From: Mauremys mutica | Taxonomy: Eukaryota; Chordata; Testudines; Geoemydidae | Direction of reading: 5' to 3' | Length of the DNA stretch: 64,000 bases | NCBI RefSeq assembly: GCF_020497125.1 | Contig: NC_059082.1 | Span: 64,124,948 to 64,188,947, forward strand | Part shown: in pieces, positions 47,429 through 56,335 of the stretch | Position numbering within the stretch: the stretch's first letter is position 1 | Layout of the letters: every line of letters starts with the position of its first letter | The notes under the pieces: generated by a model | What the model was told of the DNA's origin: nothing | The model's database searches: none | The model's input: only the letters and a program-made list of their open reading frames with translations | Made by a program: the position numbers and the translations under genes

Positions 47429-48592
47429 AAATAATGAAAGATGCCCTGAACTGTGATCATTTTGTAAATAAGCCATGTCTTGATGATATTTGTATTACTC
47501 GGAATGAATTTAGTAAATTATTTTATTATTATTATCTTTAGCTAGCAGACTAGTCACTGTTAGCCACCTTATATACAGAGGCTGTATTATGTCCTGGGGG
47601 AAATGATTTGGCTGTTTGGAGTTGTTCCATGGTAGCTGCACTCTGATCTGCAGGATATTTAATTAGAAAACACTCCTGAAAAAATTGTGAAAGCAAATAC
47701 AAGGTATAAAAGCCAATCTGCCACTCAAAATTTGGGTGTACAGTATCAGGTTCAGTAGAACAGGTCTGTGGGAGTCAGTGAATTGAGCCCTTAAGTCTGG
47801 GCTGTTTGAACCAGTGACTGTTTTTACTAAGTTTTAATTTTATTAACTGTCCCGTGCACACTTTTGTCTTGGGAGAAAACTGTCATGCTCAGCACCTCTA
47901 TTATACCCCACCACTCCATGCTTTGCTGGAAAAACAAGTTGTTTTCTTTTTAACATTAAAAATAAGAAAGCATTCTTAACAGTTCTAATAATAGAGATCT
48001 ATTTATATTTTCTTCTGGGTTACATAGTTCCTCATCTAAAGAAACAAATGGTGTTAAGTTGGTACATTCAAGTAACCAGGAAGCAACCCAGTGCCTCCTT
48101 TTTGGCAGTAGCATTAACTTCTAAGAAACTATACAATCTCTGTCAAACAAGTTCTGGGGGGAAATAACCACCCCAGTAAGCACCAAACTTCTGTAGCAAA
48201 AGGGAACAAGCTAATATATTTGTAACAAACCAATTAGGGAAACATCATTTCAAGACAGATATGAACTTCCATGTGAGCTTTGAAACTCAGCACAACAAAC
48301 AACTCAGAGAGGAATTATTGCTAGTGAGGATACTTAGCTAGTTGGTTGGTGCCAAACAAACAATTTCAGCCCAAACTTGGAAGGTCCTCTATTTCCACAC
48401 AAAACAGCTATTATAACACAAAGGAGGTGAAGACAAGACAAGCACAAATGAAGGCTTGTAATCAAAAAGCAAACAAGTCTATTATAAAAGCATCTGTGCA
48501 AGAACAAAAACCTGGCTACTTAAAATACAGAGAAACTCACTGGGTCTTATAGTACTTCTGATGCTAGTATTCTTTTCATTTTCTCAGTGGAG
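47429..48592. other. Unannotated stretch
   Basis: AT-rich flank between the LTR and the Harbinger element. No gene seen. Confidence 0.45.
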
Positions 48593-48595
48593 TAA

Positions 48596-48800
48596 GGCCT
48601 GGTCTACACTAGGACTTTAAATCGAATTTAGCAGCGTTAATTCGAACTAACCGCTCAACCGTCCACACCAGGAAGCCATTTAATTCGAACTAGAGGGCTC
48701 TTTAGTTCGAATTTGGTACTCCACCCCGACAGGTGGAGTAACGCTAAATTCGACATGGCTAGCTCGAATTAGGCTAGGTGTGGATGCAAATCGAACTTAG
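48596..48800. promoter_or_regulatory. Left terminal repeat and subterminal TTCGAA cluster
   Basis: After the terminal repeat come about seven copies of a TCGAA or TTCGA motif in both orientations within 200 bp (ATCGAATTT, ATTCGAACT twice, GTTCGAATT, ATTCGACAT, CTCGAATTA, ATCGAACTT). The right end has a similar cluster, and both are kept in the copy at 61632. They are candidate binding sites for the element's Myb-like protein or nuclease (inference from how Harbinger ends work). Confidence 0.6.
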
Positions 48801-48982
48801 TAGCTCCGGGAGCTATCCCACAGTGCACCACTCTGACGCTCTGGACAGCAGTCCGAGCTTGGATTCTCTGACCAGCCACACAGGAAATGACCCGGGAAAA
48901 TTTGAATTCCTTTTCCTGTCTGGGCACTTTGAATCTGATGTCCTGTCTGGACATCGGGGCGAGCTCCGCAGCACCTGCAACG

Positions 48983-49559
48983 ATGCAGAGCTCTCCAGCA
49001 GAGGAGTCCGGCCAATCCAAGAATAGAAAGAGGTCCCCAGCATGGACAGACCGGGAAGTCCTGGATCTGATCGGTGTGTGGGGCGAGGAGTCTGTGCTGT
49101 CGGAGCTGCGCTCCAACAAGCGGAATGCAAAGACCTTCGAGAAGGTCTCCAAAGCAATGATAGAGAAAGGATACAGCCAGGATGCAATGCAGTGCCGCGT
49201 GAAAATCAAGGACCTGAGACAAGGCTACCAAAAAGTCAGAGCGGCAAACGGACGCTCCGGAGCCCAGCCCCAGACATGCCGCTTCTACGAGGCACTGCAT
49301 GCCATTCTAGGTGGGTCTGCCACCACTGCCCCACCAGTGACCGTGGACTCAGTGGATGGCATAGTGAACCTGGACAGTTCCTCCTCGGTGTTCGCCGATG
49401 GGGAAGATGAGGAAGGGTCTGTGGAGGACGGCGCAGGCGACAGCGAACACAATACCGCTTTCCCTGACAGCCAGGATCTCTTAATCACCCTCACAGAGAT
49501 CCCCTACCAACCCTCCCCGGCCGTTAACCCGGACTCTGAATCAGGGGAAGGATCAGGCG
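48983..49559 (+). CDS. Harbinger Myb/SANT-like DNA-binding protein, exon 1
   Basis: The start is taken at MQSSPAEESGQ (48983); an in-frame ATG at 48887 would add 32 residues lacking domain character. A trihelix/Myb-SANT-like domain covers roughly residues 18-110: PAWTDREVLDLIGVWGEE, then the SELRSNKRNAKTFEKVSKAM helix region, CRVKIKDLRQGYQKV, and FYEALHAILGG. An acidic Ser/Glu/Asp-rich linker follows. The exon ends at a GTAAGT donor (49560) in phase 1. In Harbinger transposons this protein binds the element ends, recruits the nuclease and carries it to the nucleus. The copy at 61950-62580 keeps the same donor but is broken. Exon 1 here has no defect. Confidence 0.85.
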
Positions 49560-49646
49560 GTAAGTGCTATAAACATGTAAACATTTATTTTTTATAAAAC
49601 AGGTATAAAAAATAGAAATACTATATATAAAATTTTCAATGAAAAA

Positions 49647-49949
49647 CTATATGAAAAGTAGGTCCACACATATAGGGATTGAACAATAATCTTCCAGGGA
49701 CAATTCAACAAAGGTCTCATAGAGGTCCTCGAAAAGCCTCCGCAGGAGGTTCCTGGGGAGAGGTGCCTTGTTGGGTGCTCCGTGGAAGCACACTCTTCCG
49801 CGCCAGGACATCCTTATGTACATGGGAATCATCGCCTCCACAAGCATGGCCGCATATGGTCCTGGTCTCTGCAGGGCTTCCCTTAGCATCCGCTCTTTGT
49901 GACTCCGAGGGACCCGCCTCAGGGTGATCTCGTTCATAAAATGCTGCAT
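49647..49949 (-). CDS. Conserved antisense frame in the Myb intron; function unknown
   Basis: A 100-codon frame opposite to the Myb gene and wholly within its intron. The homologous frame at 62555-62902 matches it at about 58 of 87 aligned residues, with no insertion, deletion or stop in the shared part. Most conserved are PGPYAA, WRGxVCxHGAPNKA, LPRNLLRRLF and EDxCSIPI. Both start at the same ATG, preceded by CTAATTAG (an in-frame stop, and possibly a splice acceptor). Both have AATAAA on the minus strand at the same place, overlapping the Myb donor region (about 49585). Many changes are conservative (I/L, K/R, F/Y, D/E), but my hand count of about 29 replacement and 14 silent codon differences shows only mild constraint. 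I recognise no family. It may be a third element protein, or the last exon of a spliced minus-strand gene. Confidence 0.45.
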   Translation of the reverse strand: MQHFMNEITLRRVPRSHKERMLREALQRPGPYAAMLVEAMIPMYIRMSWRGRVCFHGAPNKAPLPRNLLRRLFEDLYETFVELSLEDYCSIPICVDLLFI

Positions 49950-50413
49950 CTAATTAGGGCAATTAGTGTATTGTTACTGTTGTGAATGGTTGACTTTTAC
50001 TTTGCATAACAATGACCCTCGCTTAACAGCCACGTGTTGTAGGCCACATAGGAAAAGCATACATTGATCTTTCCCGTGCACTGGCGGGAGTGGCTGGAAA
50101 AGGGTCAGAGTATATGATTTCCAGATTGCCTTTAGCGGGAGGGCACAGCTATCCATTAACTGATAAGCAGAATGTACTGTAAGGCTTACCAGGACTGTCT
50201 GCTAGACGGATTCAGCTGTCTCTCCCCACTTGTCCGCTCTCCTGTGCAATGCCGCAGCCAATGAGAGCGTATTCCGAAATCTCGAACTTGTCCTGAGATC
50301 TTGTGAGACTTGTTGCCCTGTATGGTCTTGTTCAGAGAAACTGACTAGACTGTGTTCACTGTTCGCAAACATGTATCTGTTCAAGGAAATCACTTACTTT
50401 TCCCATCACACAG

Positions 50414-50883
50414 CTTCGGCTCTTTCCCGGACTGCCCCGGCATCCCCCTCGCAGAGGCTGGCGCAGATTAGGCGGCGAAAGAAAAAGACTAGGGACGAGA
50501 TGTTCGCGGAACTGATGGCCTGCTCCAGAGCCGAGGCGGCAGAGCAGAGACAGTGGAGGGAGACCCTATGTCAATAGCATCGCACACACATCGAATGGGA
50601 GGATAGGTGGCGGCAGGAAGACCAGCAGGCGACTCAAACGCTGCTTGGGCTAATGAGGGAGCAAACGGACACGCTCCGGCGCCTTGTTGATGTTCTGCAG
50701 GACCGCAGGCAGGAGGACAGAGCCCCCCTGCAGTGTATCTGCAACCGCCCTCCCCCGCCAAGAAGTCCTGCCCCCCCTCACCCAAAAGTACAAGACGGAG
50801 GGGCGGTAGGGGCCGTGAGAACTGTCACTGCACCACTGCATAGCGCTAATGTACCACACACCTCTCACGCTATACATTTGTAG
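50414..50883 (+). pseudogene. Harbinger Myb-like protein, exon 2 (one nonsense codon)
   Basis: The acceptor CATCACACAG ends at 50413. Splicing from the phase-1 donor at 49559 gives the frame ASALSRTAPASPSQRLAQIR, then a basic RRRKKKTRDEMF block (possible nuclear localisation signal) and a Glu/Gln/Arg-rich helix expected to be a coiled coil. TAG at 50575-50577 stops it early. The same frame then stays open for another 101 codons (HIEWEDRWRQED, QTDTLRRLVDVLQDRRQED, a Pro-rich segment) to a natural stop at 50881. The stop is most simply a C-to-T change of CAG to TAG. The truncated protein would still have the DNA-binding domain and basic block but lose about 100 C-terminal residues. ATTAAA at 50951 may be its poly(A) signal. 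Confidence 0.75.
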
Positions 50884-51764
50884 AAGTGCTTCCCTTACAG
50901 GCTCACCCAGTCCCAAATCCAAGTTTCATCCCCCCAGTGTGTATTAGATTATTAAAAGCTGTTTGCTGTTATTCACTGTTTCGGTCACGTCTTTCGTGTC
51001 AGAGGATTTTTTTGTGTATGGGGGGGGGAGGGGATTTATAATTGCACGGTATAGCCTACATTACCAGGGTACAGACTTGGGGGCATGATCAACTGCAGGG
51101 CACACACACACTGCAGTCAGTAGGCACCAGGGTCACTCTGTGTGGTGTATGCTGCCCCGGGTCATTCTGTGATGTGTATGCTTGTCCAGGGTCCTAGCGC
51201 CTGCCACCCCCTTAATGTTAAGGCACGCTGCCCTTACCATGCACTTCCACCGTAGCAACGAGCCTCTCCGCTGCCCTGAGCCCCAACAAGAGCCCTCATC
51301 CACGGACAGATACTCACCCTTCCCCCACACCCCTCACCCCTTCCTACGCCCAAACCCGCAGCCCACTGCCATCATCCAAACCCCTATCCAAAGAAGGTAC
51401 CACTCGCCCCTTCCTGCAAACCCACCCCTTCCTGCAAACCCTCCCCTTCATGCACAACCACTTGCAACCGTCCCCCACCCCAGAGACCTATGTAGGAGCA
51501 GGAGGATGTCATTCCTCTATGGAACAAGCGGTCTGTACATCAGTGCACACCGTGCCCAGCACAGTATGCGTCCATGTTTCAACACCTGAACAGAAATGCA
51601 AAGTAAAACAAAGATTTATTAATAATGAGTGTTACAATTAATTTGCTTTAAAACGTGCTCTGGAAGTGGGGGAAACTCGGAGAACGGGGTATGTAACCGC
51701 AGATCGAAATCGACACATACAGACACAGGCCCAGGGTCAGTTTCTCTTGAAAGCAAGTGGAGAG
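50884..51764. other. Spacer between the convergent Harbinger genes
   Basis: Holds the 3-prime ends of both genes: ATTAAA at 50951 for the Myb gene, and AATAAA on the minus strand (51615-51620), about 145 bases past the transposase stop. The middle is C-rich and CACACA-bearing. It is shared with the relic at 19692-20300, where the equivalent Myb poly(A) signal is AATAAA. The 135-codon frame at 51182-51589 is not supported by that relic and is not called. Confidence 0.6.
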
Positions 51765-53048
51765 TCATAGGTTACCCTGCTCTCCGAGGAAACTTGCTTT
51801 CAAAGCCTCCCGGATACACAGCGCTTCCCGCTGGGATATTCTCTCGGCACGGGTGTCTGGCTGAGCGTAAACTGCAGCCAGGCGATTTGCCTCAACCTCC
51901 CATCCGGACAAAAAGGTCTCACCCTTGCTCTCACAGAGATTGTGTAGCACACAGCAAGCAGCAATAACTACGGGGATATTCTTTTCGCTGATGTCCGAGC
52001 AAGTCAGTAAGCTCCGCCATCTCCCCTTGAGACGTCCGAAAGCACACTCCACCACCATTCTGCACTTGCTCAGCCGGTAGTTGAAGAGTTCCTTCTCTCT
52101 GTCCAAGGCGCCTGTATAGGGCTTCATGAGCCAGGACATTAGCGGGTAGGCTGGGTCCCCGAGGATCACTGTAGGCATCTGCACATCCCCAACCGTTATT
52201 TTGTGGTCCGGGAAGAAAGTACCTGCCTGGAGGCGTTTAAACAGACCAGAGTTCCTGAACACACGCGCGTCATGAACCTTGCCCGCCCACCCAACGAAGA
52301 TGTTGGTAAAACATCCCCTATGGTCTACCAGTGCTTGCAGCACCATTGAAAAGTAGCCCTTTCGGTTAATGTACTCGCTGGCCTGGTGGGCTGGTGCCAG
52401 GATAGGGATGTGAGTCCCATCTATAGCCCCACCGCAGTTTGGGAATCCCATCGCGGCGAAGCCATCTATGATGTCCTGGACGTTTCCGAGAGTCACTACC
52501 TTTGAGAGAAGTTGCTCAACGATTGCGTGGGCTACTTCAATCACAGCAACCCCCACGGTAGATTTGCCCACGCCAAAGTGGTTCGCTACTGACCGGTAGC
52601 TGTCTGGCGTTGCAAGTTTCCAGAGGGCTATGGCCACTCGCTTCTGCACACTCAGGGCTGCTCGCATCCGGGTGTCCTGGCGCTTCAGGGCAGGGGACAG
52701 CAAGTCACAGAGTTCAAGGAAAGTGCCCTTACGCATCCTGAAGTTTCGCAGCCACTGTGATTCATCCCAGACCTGCAGCACTATGCGGTCCCACCAGTCT
52801 GTGCTTGTTTCCCGGGCCCAGAATCGCCGTTCCACACCATGAACTTGACCCATTGCCACCATGATCTCCACTGTGCGGCGTACCCTGCTTTGTGAGAGGT
52901 CTGCGCCACTCTGTGAATTCCTGTCCTCACCGCGCTGCCGGAGCCTCCTCGCCCGATTTCTCAGCAGCTGACTGTGGAAGAGGTGGACGATAAGGTGCGA
53001 GGAGTTGACAACGGCCATAAGTGCAGCGATGATCGCAGCGGGCTCCAT
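51765..53048 (-). CDS. PIF/Harbinger DDE transposase (HARBI1-like nuclease), intact
   Basis: Catalyses excision and insertion of the element. The start is taken at MEPAAIIAALMAVV (53048): the frame is open to an ATG at 53156, but the relic at 20845 also begins at this point (MSTDPAAVMAVV). From there it is 427 residues. A helix-turn-helix-like block is SYRSVANHFGVGKSTVG. The DDE_Tnp_4-type nuclease core has Asp in GGAIDGTHIPI (residue 210), Asp in HDARVFRNS (260), Asp in ILGDPAYPL (298) and Glu in MVVECAFGRLKGRW (334). VIAACCVLHNLCE is the conserved C-terminal helix. No stop or frameshift is present, and the length suits the family (about 350-450). It lies tail-to-tail with the Myb-like gene. 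In Harbinger systems this nuclease needs the Myb-like partner for transport and end binding. Confidence 0.93.
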   Translation of the reverse strand: MEPAAIIAALMAVVNSSHLIVHLFHSQLLRNRARRLRQRGEDRNSQSGADLSQSRVRRTVEIMVAMGQVHGVERRFWARETSTDWWDRIVLQVWDESQWLRNFRMRKGTFLELCDLLSPALKRQDTRMRAALSVQKRVAIALWKLATPDSYRSVANHFGVGKSTVGVAVIEVAHAIVEQLLSKVVTLGNVQDIIDGFAAMGFPNCGGAIDGTHIPILAPAHQASEYINRKGYFSMVLQALVDHRGCFTNIFVGWAGKVHDARVFRNSGLFKRLQAGTFFPDHKITVGDVQMPTVILGDPAYPLMSWLMKPYTGALDREKELFNYRLSKCRMVVECAFGRLKGRWRSLLTCSDISEKNIPVVIAACCVLHNLCESKGETFLSGWEVEANRLAAVYAQPDTRAERISQREALCIREALKASFLGEQGNL

Positions 53049-53309
53049 GCTCGCAGTGCTGTGGCGTACGCGCTGTAACTGACAAGAGAAGGGCGCGAAC
53101 AGATTTCCCGCCGGAGCTTTCAGGGAGGGAGGGCGTGATTGACGGTTCAATGACAACAGTTACCCAAAAGCACCCTCGACACATTTTTCCCCCAGGAGGC
53201 ATTGGGAGCTCTACCCAGCATTCCAATGGGCAGCGGGGACTGCAGGAACTGTGGGATAGCTTCCCAAAGTGCACCGCTTCCAAAGTCGACGCCAGCCCCG
53301 TTACTGTGG

Positions 53310-53425
53310 ACTCAGAAATTCGAATTAGTGTATTTACTGTGGATACACAAATTCGACTTCATAAGGTCGAATCCACAAATTCGACTTAAGTAGATTCGAA
53401 ATAGTCTTGTAGTGTAGACAAGGCC
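53310..53425. promoter_or_regulatory. Right terminal repeat and subterminal TTCGAA cluster
   Basis: Five TCGA-containing motifs (AATTCGAATTAG, AATTCGACTTC, GGTCGAATCC, AATTCGACTTAAG, ATTCGAAATAG) in about 90 bases before the terminal repeat TAGTGTAGACAAGGCC. The relic at 21110-21233 preserves the same arrangement. Confidence 0.6.
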
Positions 53426-53428
53426 TAA

Positions 53429-54606
53429 GATACAAGTTGCAAAATCTGGACCTTTTGCTATGTCTGAATGTCATGTGGCTTACAAGGCAATTAGTTTTGA
53501 AAGGTATGGTTATTTAACAACCAAGTCAGTGCCCCTTTATACTAGGCACTGAGACAAGTGGTGGGAGAGGGGGACAGAGGCAGGAGTAACATAGGATGTT
53601 TTAGCATAGGCTAGCTGTGTAGGCAATTCTTAGCCAGTTAGTAGCAGTAATCAAAAGCAGTTGTGCAAAAGGAGAGGTGCATAGACACAGTAGCCTAATT
53701 TTGGATTCCACTCCAGCCACTTTATGTGGGGCCTGCCAGTGAAAAAGGATTGTAAAGGTGACCCCTTGGAACAGTACTTCACTCACACTGTAGTGAGACT
53801 GTTTCAGAACTAGCATTGAGTTCTATCTCAGACCAGTTTTATTAGGGATATTTACTGGTGTTGGAATTGATAATTAGCACCATTCCAGATAGATGTGTAC
53901 TGAAGTAGTGTCTGCAAGGAAGAGCTGAACAGTGTTTAAGAAAATCTTAGTCGTATCTTTATTTTCACTACATCTGCTGTGACTATATTGGACACTTCAG
54001 CTTTATAAACAGAGCTTTAATAATTCTGAAGTATGCCAGCCACATCTGGTTAGCCTCTCCTAACACACCAATTACTTTACATGCCGTCAACCATTTTCTT
54101 TAGTTTTATTTGTAGTCTTGGTGGCAGGGCTGGGTGGTATTTTTGCAGCTTCTCAGTCCCAGTTCGCCCAGGAACTTTTTGGCCAAAACAAAACTTTCAA
54201 ACACCGATAGAGTGTCTGATATTAACACCTCTGATACTTTCCCTAATGTCTTCTTCAGCCCCAGAACTGAAATTCCTTTCAATAAAGCCCCATGACTCCA
54301 GTTCTTCATTGTTAGTTAAAAAGGCAGATTCCCTCACTCTCAGATCAAAATACCATTTGCTTAGACTTCAGAACAAATTTATATGTTGCCAGTCTTAAGT
54401 ATTTCTGGGGCTTTTACCCCTCAGCTTTCCCTTGTGGGGATCACATACGTTCTTACTTTAAAAGGCTTTAATACAAAATAGTCTGTGTTATGTTTATAGA
54501 AGAGATTGGACCCCAAGTTTGTAGCTGACTCTTCACTTCACAGCCTGATAGAAAGTGCAAAGTTGAGAATGAAAAGAGATGGGAAGAGAACTTGGAGGAA
54601 AGAAGG
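53429..54606. other. Unannotated stretch
   Basis: Unique AT-rich DNA. The two opposing frames near 54081-54398 have no family features. Confidence 0.45.
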
Positions 54607-55360
54607 TGTGACAGGGTGTACCAACCCTGTACTGGTGAGATCAGGGTTAAAGAGCTGCTGTGGGCTCAACAGCCCATGCCCCCTCGCCTCTGCCAGGCAT
54701 GCTCCCAGTGGAGGGAGCATTTAAAAGAGGTCTCAGTGTGGGCTGACTAAGTAGGAGAGCAGTCAGGTGCAGTGGTCTCCTGCTGGGAAGCCATGAGGTC
54801 TCCATGCCACCAGGATCGAGCCTCATAGCCAAGCCGCTTGAAGCCCATCAACCATGGAAGCTAAGGATGATGACTTGCTGTGGCCAGCGGAAGAGACTCT
54901 GGAGATGGGTCAGAGGGGAACACAGGAGGGACCACAAGTCCAACCTGTTACTATGCTGGAGAGACCAGAACTAGGGTAGGAAGTGACCCAGGAAGCGCGC
55001 TTATAGGTATCAGGCCCTGAGACCTCTGCAAGGATCAGTTTCAAAGAGTCCCGAATCAGAGACCAGTGGAGTAGGGTGGGCCTGGGTTCAGCTACCCCTC
55101 CCCATCCTCCCCTTCCCCTGCCCACCAGTGGGCAATTCTACCCTGCGCTATAGCCACTAGGCAAAGCGGCCTTTGGACTCTCACCAGGGATGACATTATC
55201 CTGTACTATAGCCGCTAGGCAAAGTGACCTTTGGACTCTTGCCAGTGGGTGACCCACCCCAAACTTGACCCTTGGACTCTCACTGTGAGGTGTTACACTC
55301 TGGAGTATCGCCAATAGGAGGTACTGCCGGCCTGGAACATACACAGCCAACCCCCTGACA
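54607..55360 (+). mobile_element. Decayed LTR, relative of 46626-47423
   Basis: Begins TGTGACAGGG and ends CCCCTGACA, flanked by GAAGG and GAAAG (4 of 5). The order follows the fresher LTR: GTACTGGTGAGATCAGGGTTAA, a TATA-like TTTAAAAG at about 54720, GGGCTGACTAAG, GGGTAGGAAGTGACCCAGG (almost identical to 46944-46962), then tandem units carrying TTTGGACTCT. Its repeat unit is about 60 bases (CTATAGCCACTAGGCAAAG), unlike the 50-base unit of the other copy. No retroviral genes adjoin it. Confidence 0.65.
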
Positions 55361-55600
55361 GAAAGGGGCAGGAAGATGTGAAAGGATGCCAAGTGTAAGG
55401 ATGTTGCACAGAGATTCAGAACCATCTTACTGCCTCATCCTGGCTACTACACCATGTAGACCTTATTGGCTCCAACTCACATGTATAAGATGGTTGATGC
55501 CTTTAAGGCAGAGGGAGCTATAGGCAAGGGCAGAGGAATCCTGCAGGGAGAAATACTAAGAACAGCTGTGCTCAGGCAGAGTTTTGTTTGTTTAAGTTAA

Positions 55601-55666
55601 CAGTAAAGGAAAACTTGGAATGGGTAAGCTAGTACAAGCTTACCCATCCCAAGGTTTCCTTTACTG
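55601..55666. repeat. 30-bp-arm hairpin
   Basis: CAGTAAAGGAAAACTTGG (55601) and CCAAGGTTTCCTTTACTG (55666) are the outer parts of two 30-base arms that pair with two mismatches around a 6-base loop. A TATATATATATA run follows directly. Confidence 0.75.
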
Positions 55667-56244
55667 TATATATATATACACTGTACGAGAAGCAGAGGAG
55701 GAATGTAACCTGCTTGGACAAGGAGTCTGAATTAGATGTAGTACAAAACAGGACTATCTGTGTATGGTGTAAGGATCTAGACCTGGTCTGCAGAGCCTGG
55801 GACAGCTGGGTCTGCAGAGCCTGGGACAGCTGATAATTCCCACAGCACCACAGGGTGAGTCATATCTAAGTAGAGCATGGTGGAGATTAGGTGCTGCAAG
55901 AAATACCGCCCACAGGGTCCAGAGTGACAGCACCATATGGCCCTCTGATTGACCCATGAACACTATTTAATCTTGGAATGTGACCCAGGAGGCTGTCTGG
56001 GCAACCAAAGCCATTTCTAGCCTGCACCAGGCTGCGTCTTGCTTTCTGATCTCCATTCTCCAATCCCAGTCTTGACTTTGATCCTGACTCTTGCTTATTA
56101 ATCCCGGCTATAGTGATCACTCTGATCCTTGCATGCTGCCTACTGCCTCGTGGCCATCCTTGACTTGTGGGTACCAGTCCAGCCGGGAATACCAGCCAGA
56201 CCACCTGTGCCTTGAACCCTTACACATCCTGGAATGTGTATCCT

Positions 56245-56335
56245 GGGCCCTGATTTCCAGAGAAGCTGAACACCAACAGCCCTCATTGGCTTCAACTGGA
56301 TCTGTGGGTGCTGAGCACCTTGGAAAATCTGGCCC
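56245..56335. mobile_element. Palindromic MITE remnant
   Basis: GGGCCCTGATTTCCAGAG is mirrored by TTGGAAAATCTGGCCC. Inner blocks GAAGCTGAACACC and GGGTGCTGAGCACC are also inverted. Confidence 0.5.

Larger units (their letters stand above)
48596..53425 (+). mobile_element. Complete PIF/Harbinger DNA transposon
   Basis: The 4830-bp element begins GGCCTGGTCTACACTAGG and ends with the complement of GGCCTTGTCTACACTACA. It is flanked by TAA on both sides (48593-48595 and 53426-53428), the 3-bp target typical of Harbinger. It holds two convergent genes: a spliced Myb/SANT-like gene (+, 48983-50883) and a DDE nuclease (-, 53048-51765). The Myb intron also holds an antisense frame conserved in a second copy (49949-49647). 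Both subterminal regions carry many TTCGA(A) motifs. The intact 463-codon nuclease frame and sharp ends suggest a recent insertion, although exon 2 of the Myb gene has one stop codon. Relatives: 61632-64000 and 19692-21233. Confidence 0.93.

Noticed and set aside
47034..47541. Three overlapping frames of 90-153 codons with internal peptide repeats
   Set aside because: They read the 50-bp LTR array. The period is not a multiple of three, so all phases stay open and cycle; no coding signature.
48797..49300. 124-167 codon minus-strand frames opposite Myb exon 1
   Set aside because: Shadow of the conserved plus-strand Myb domain. Unlike the intron frame, they are opposite real coding sequence, which explains their openness.
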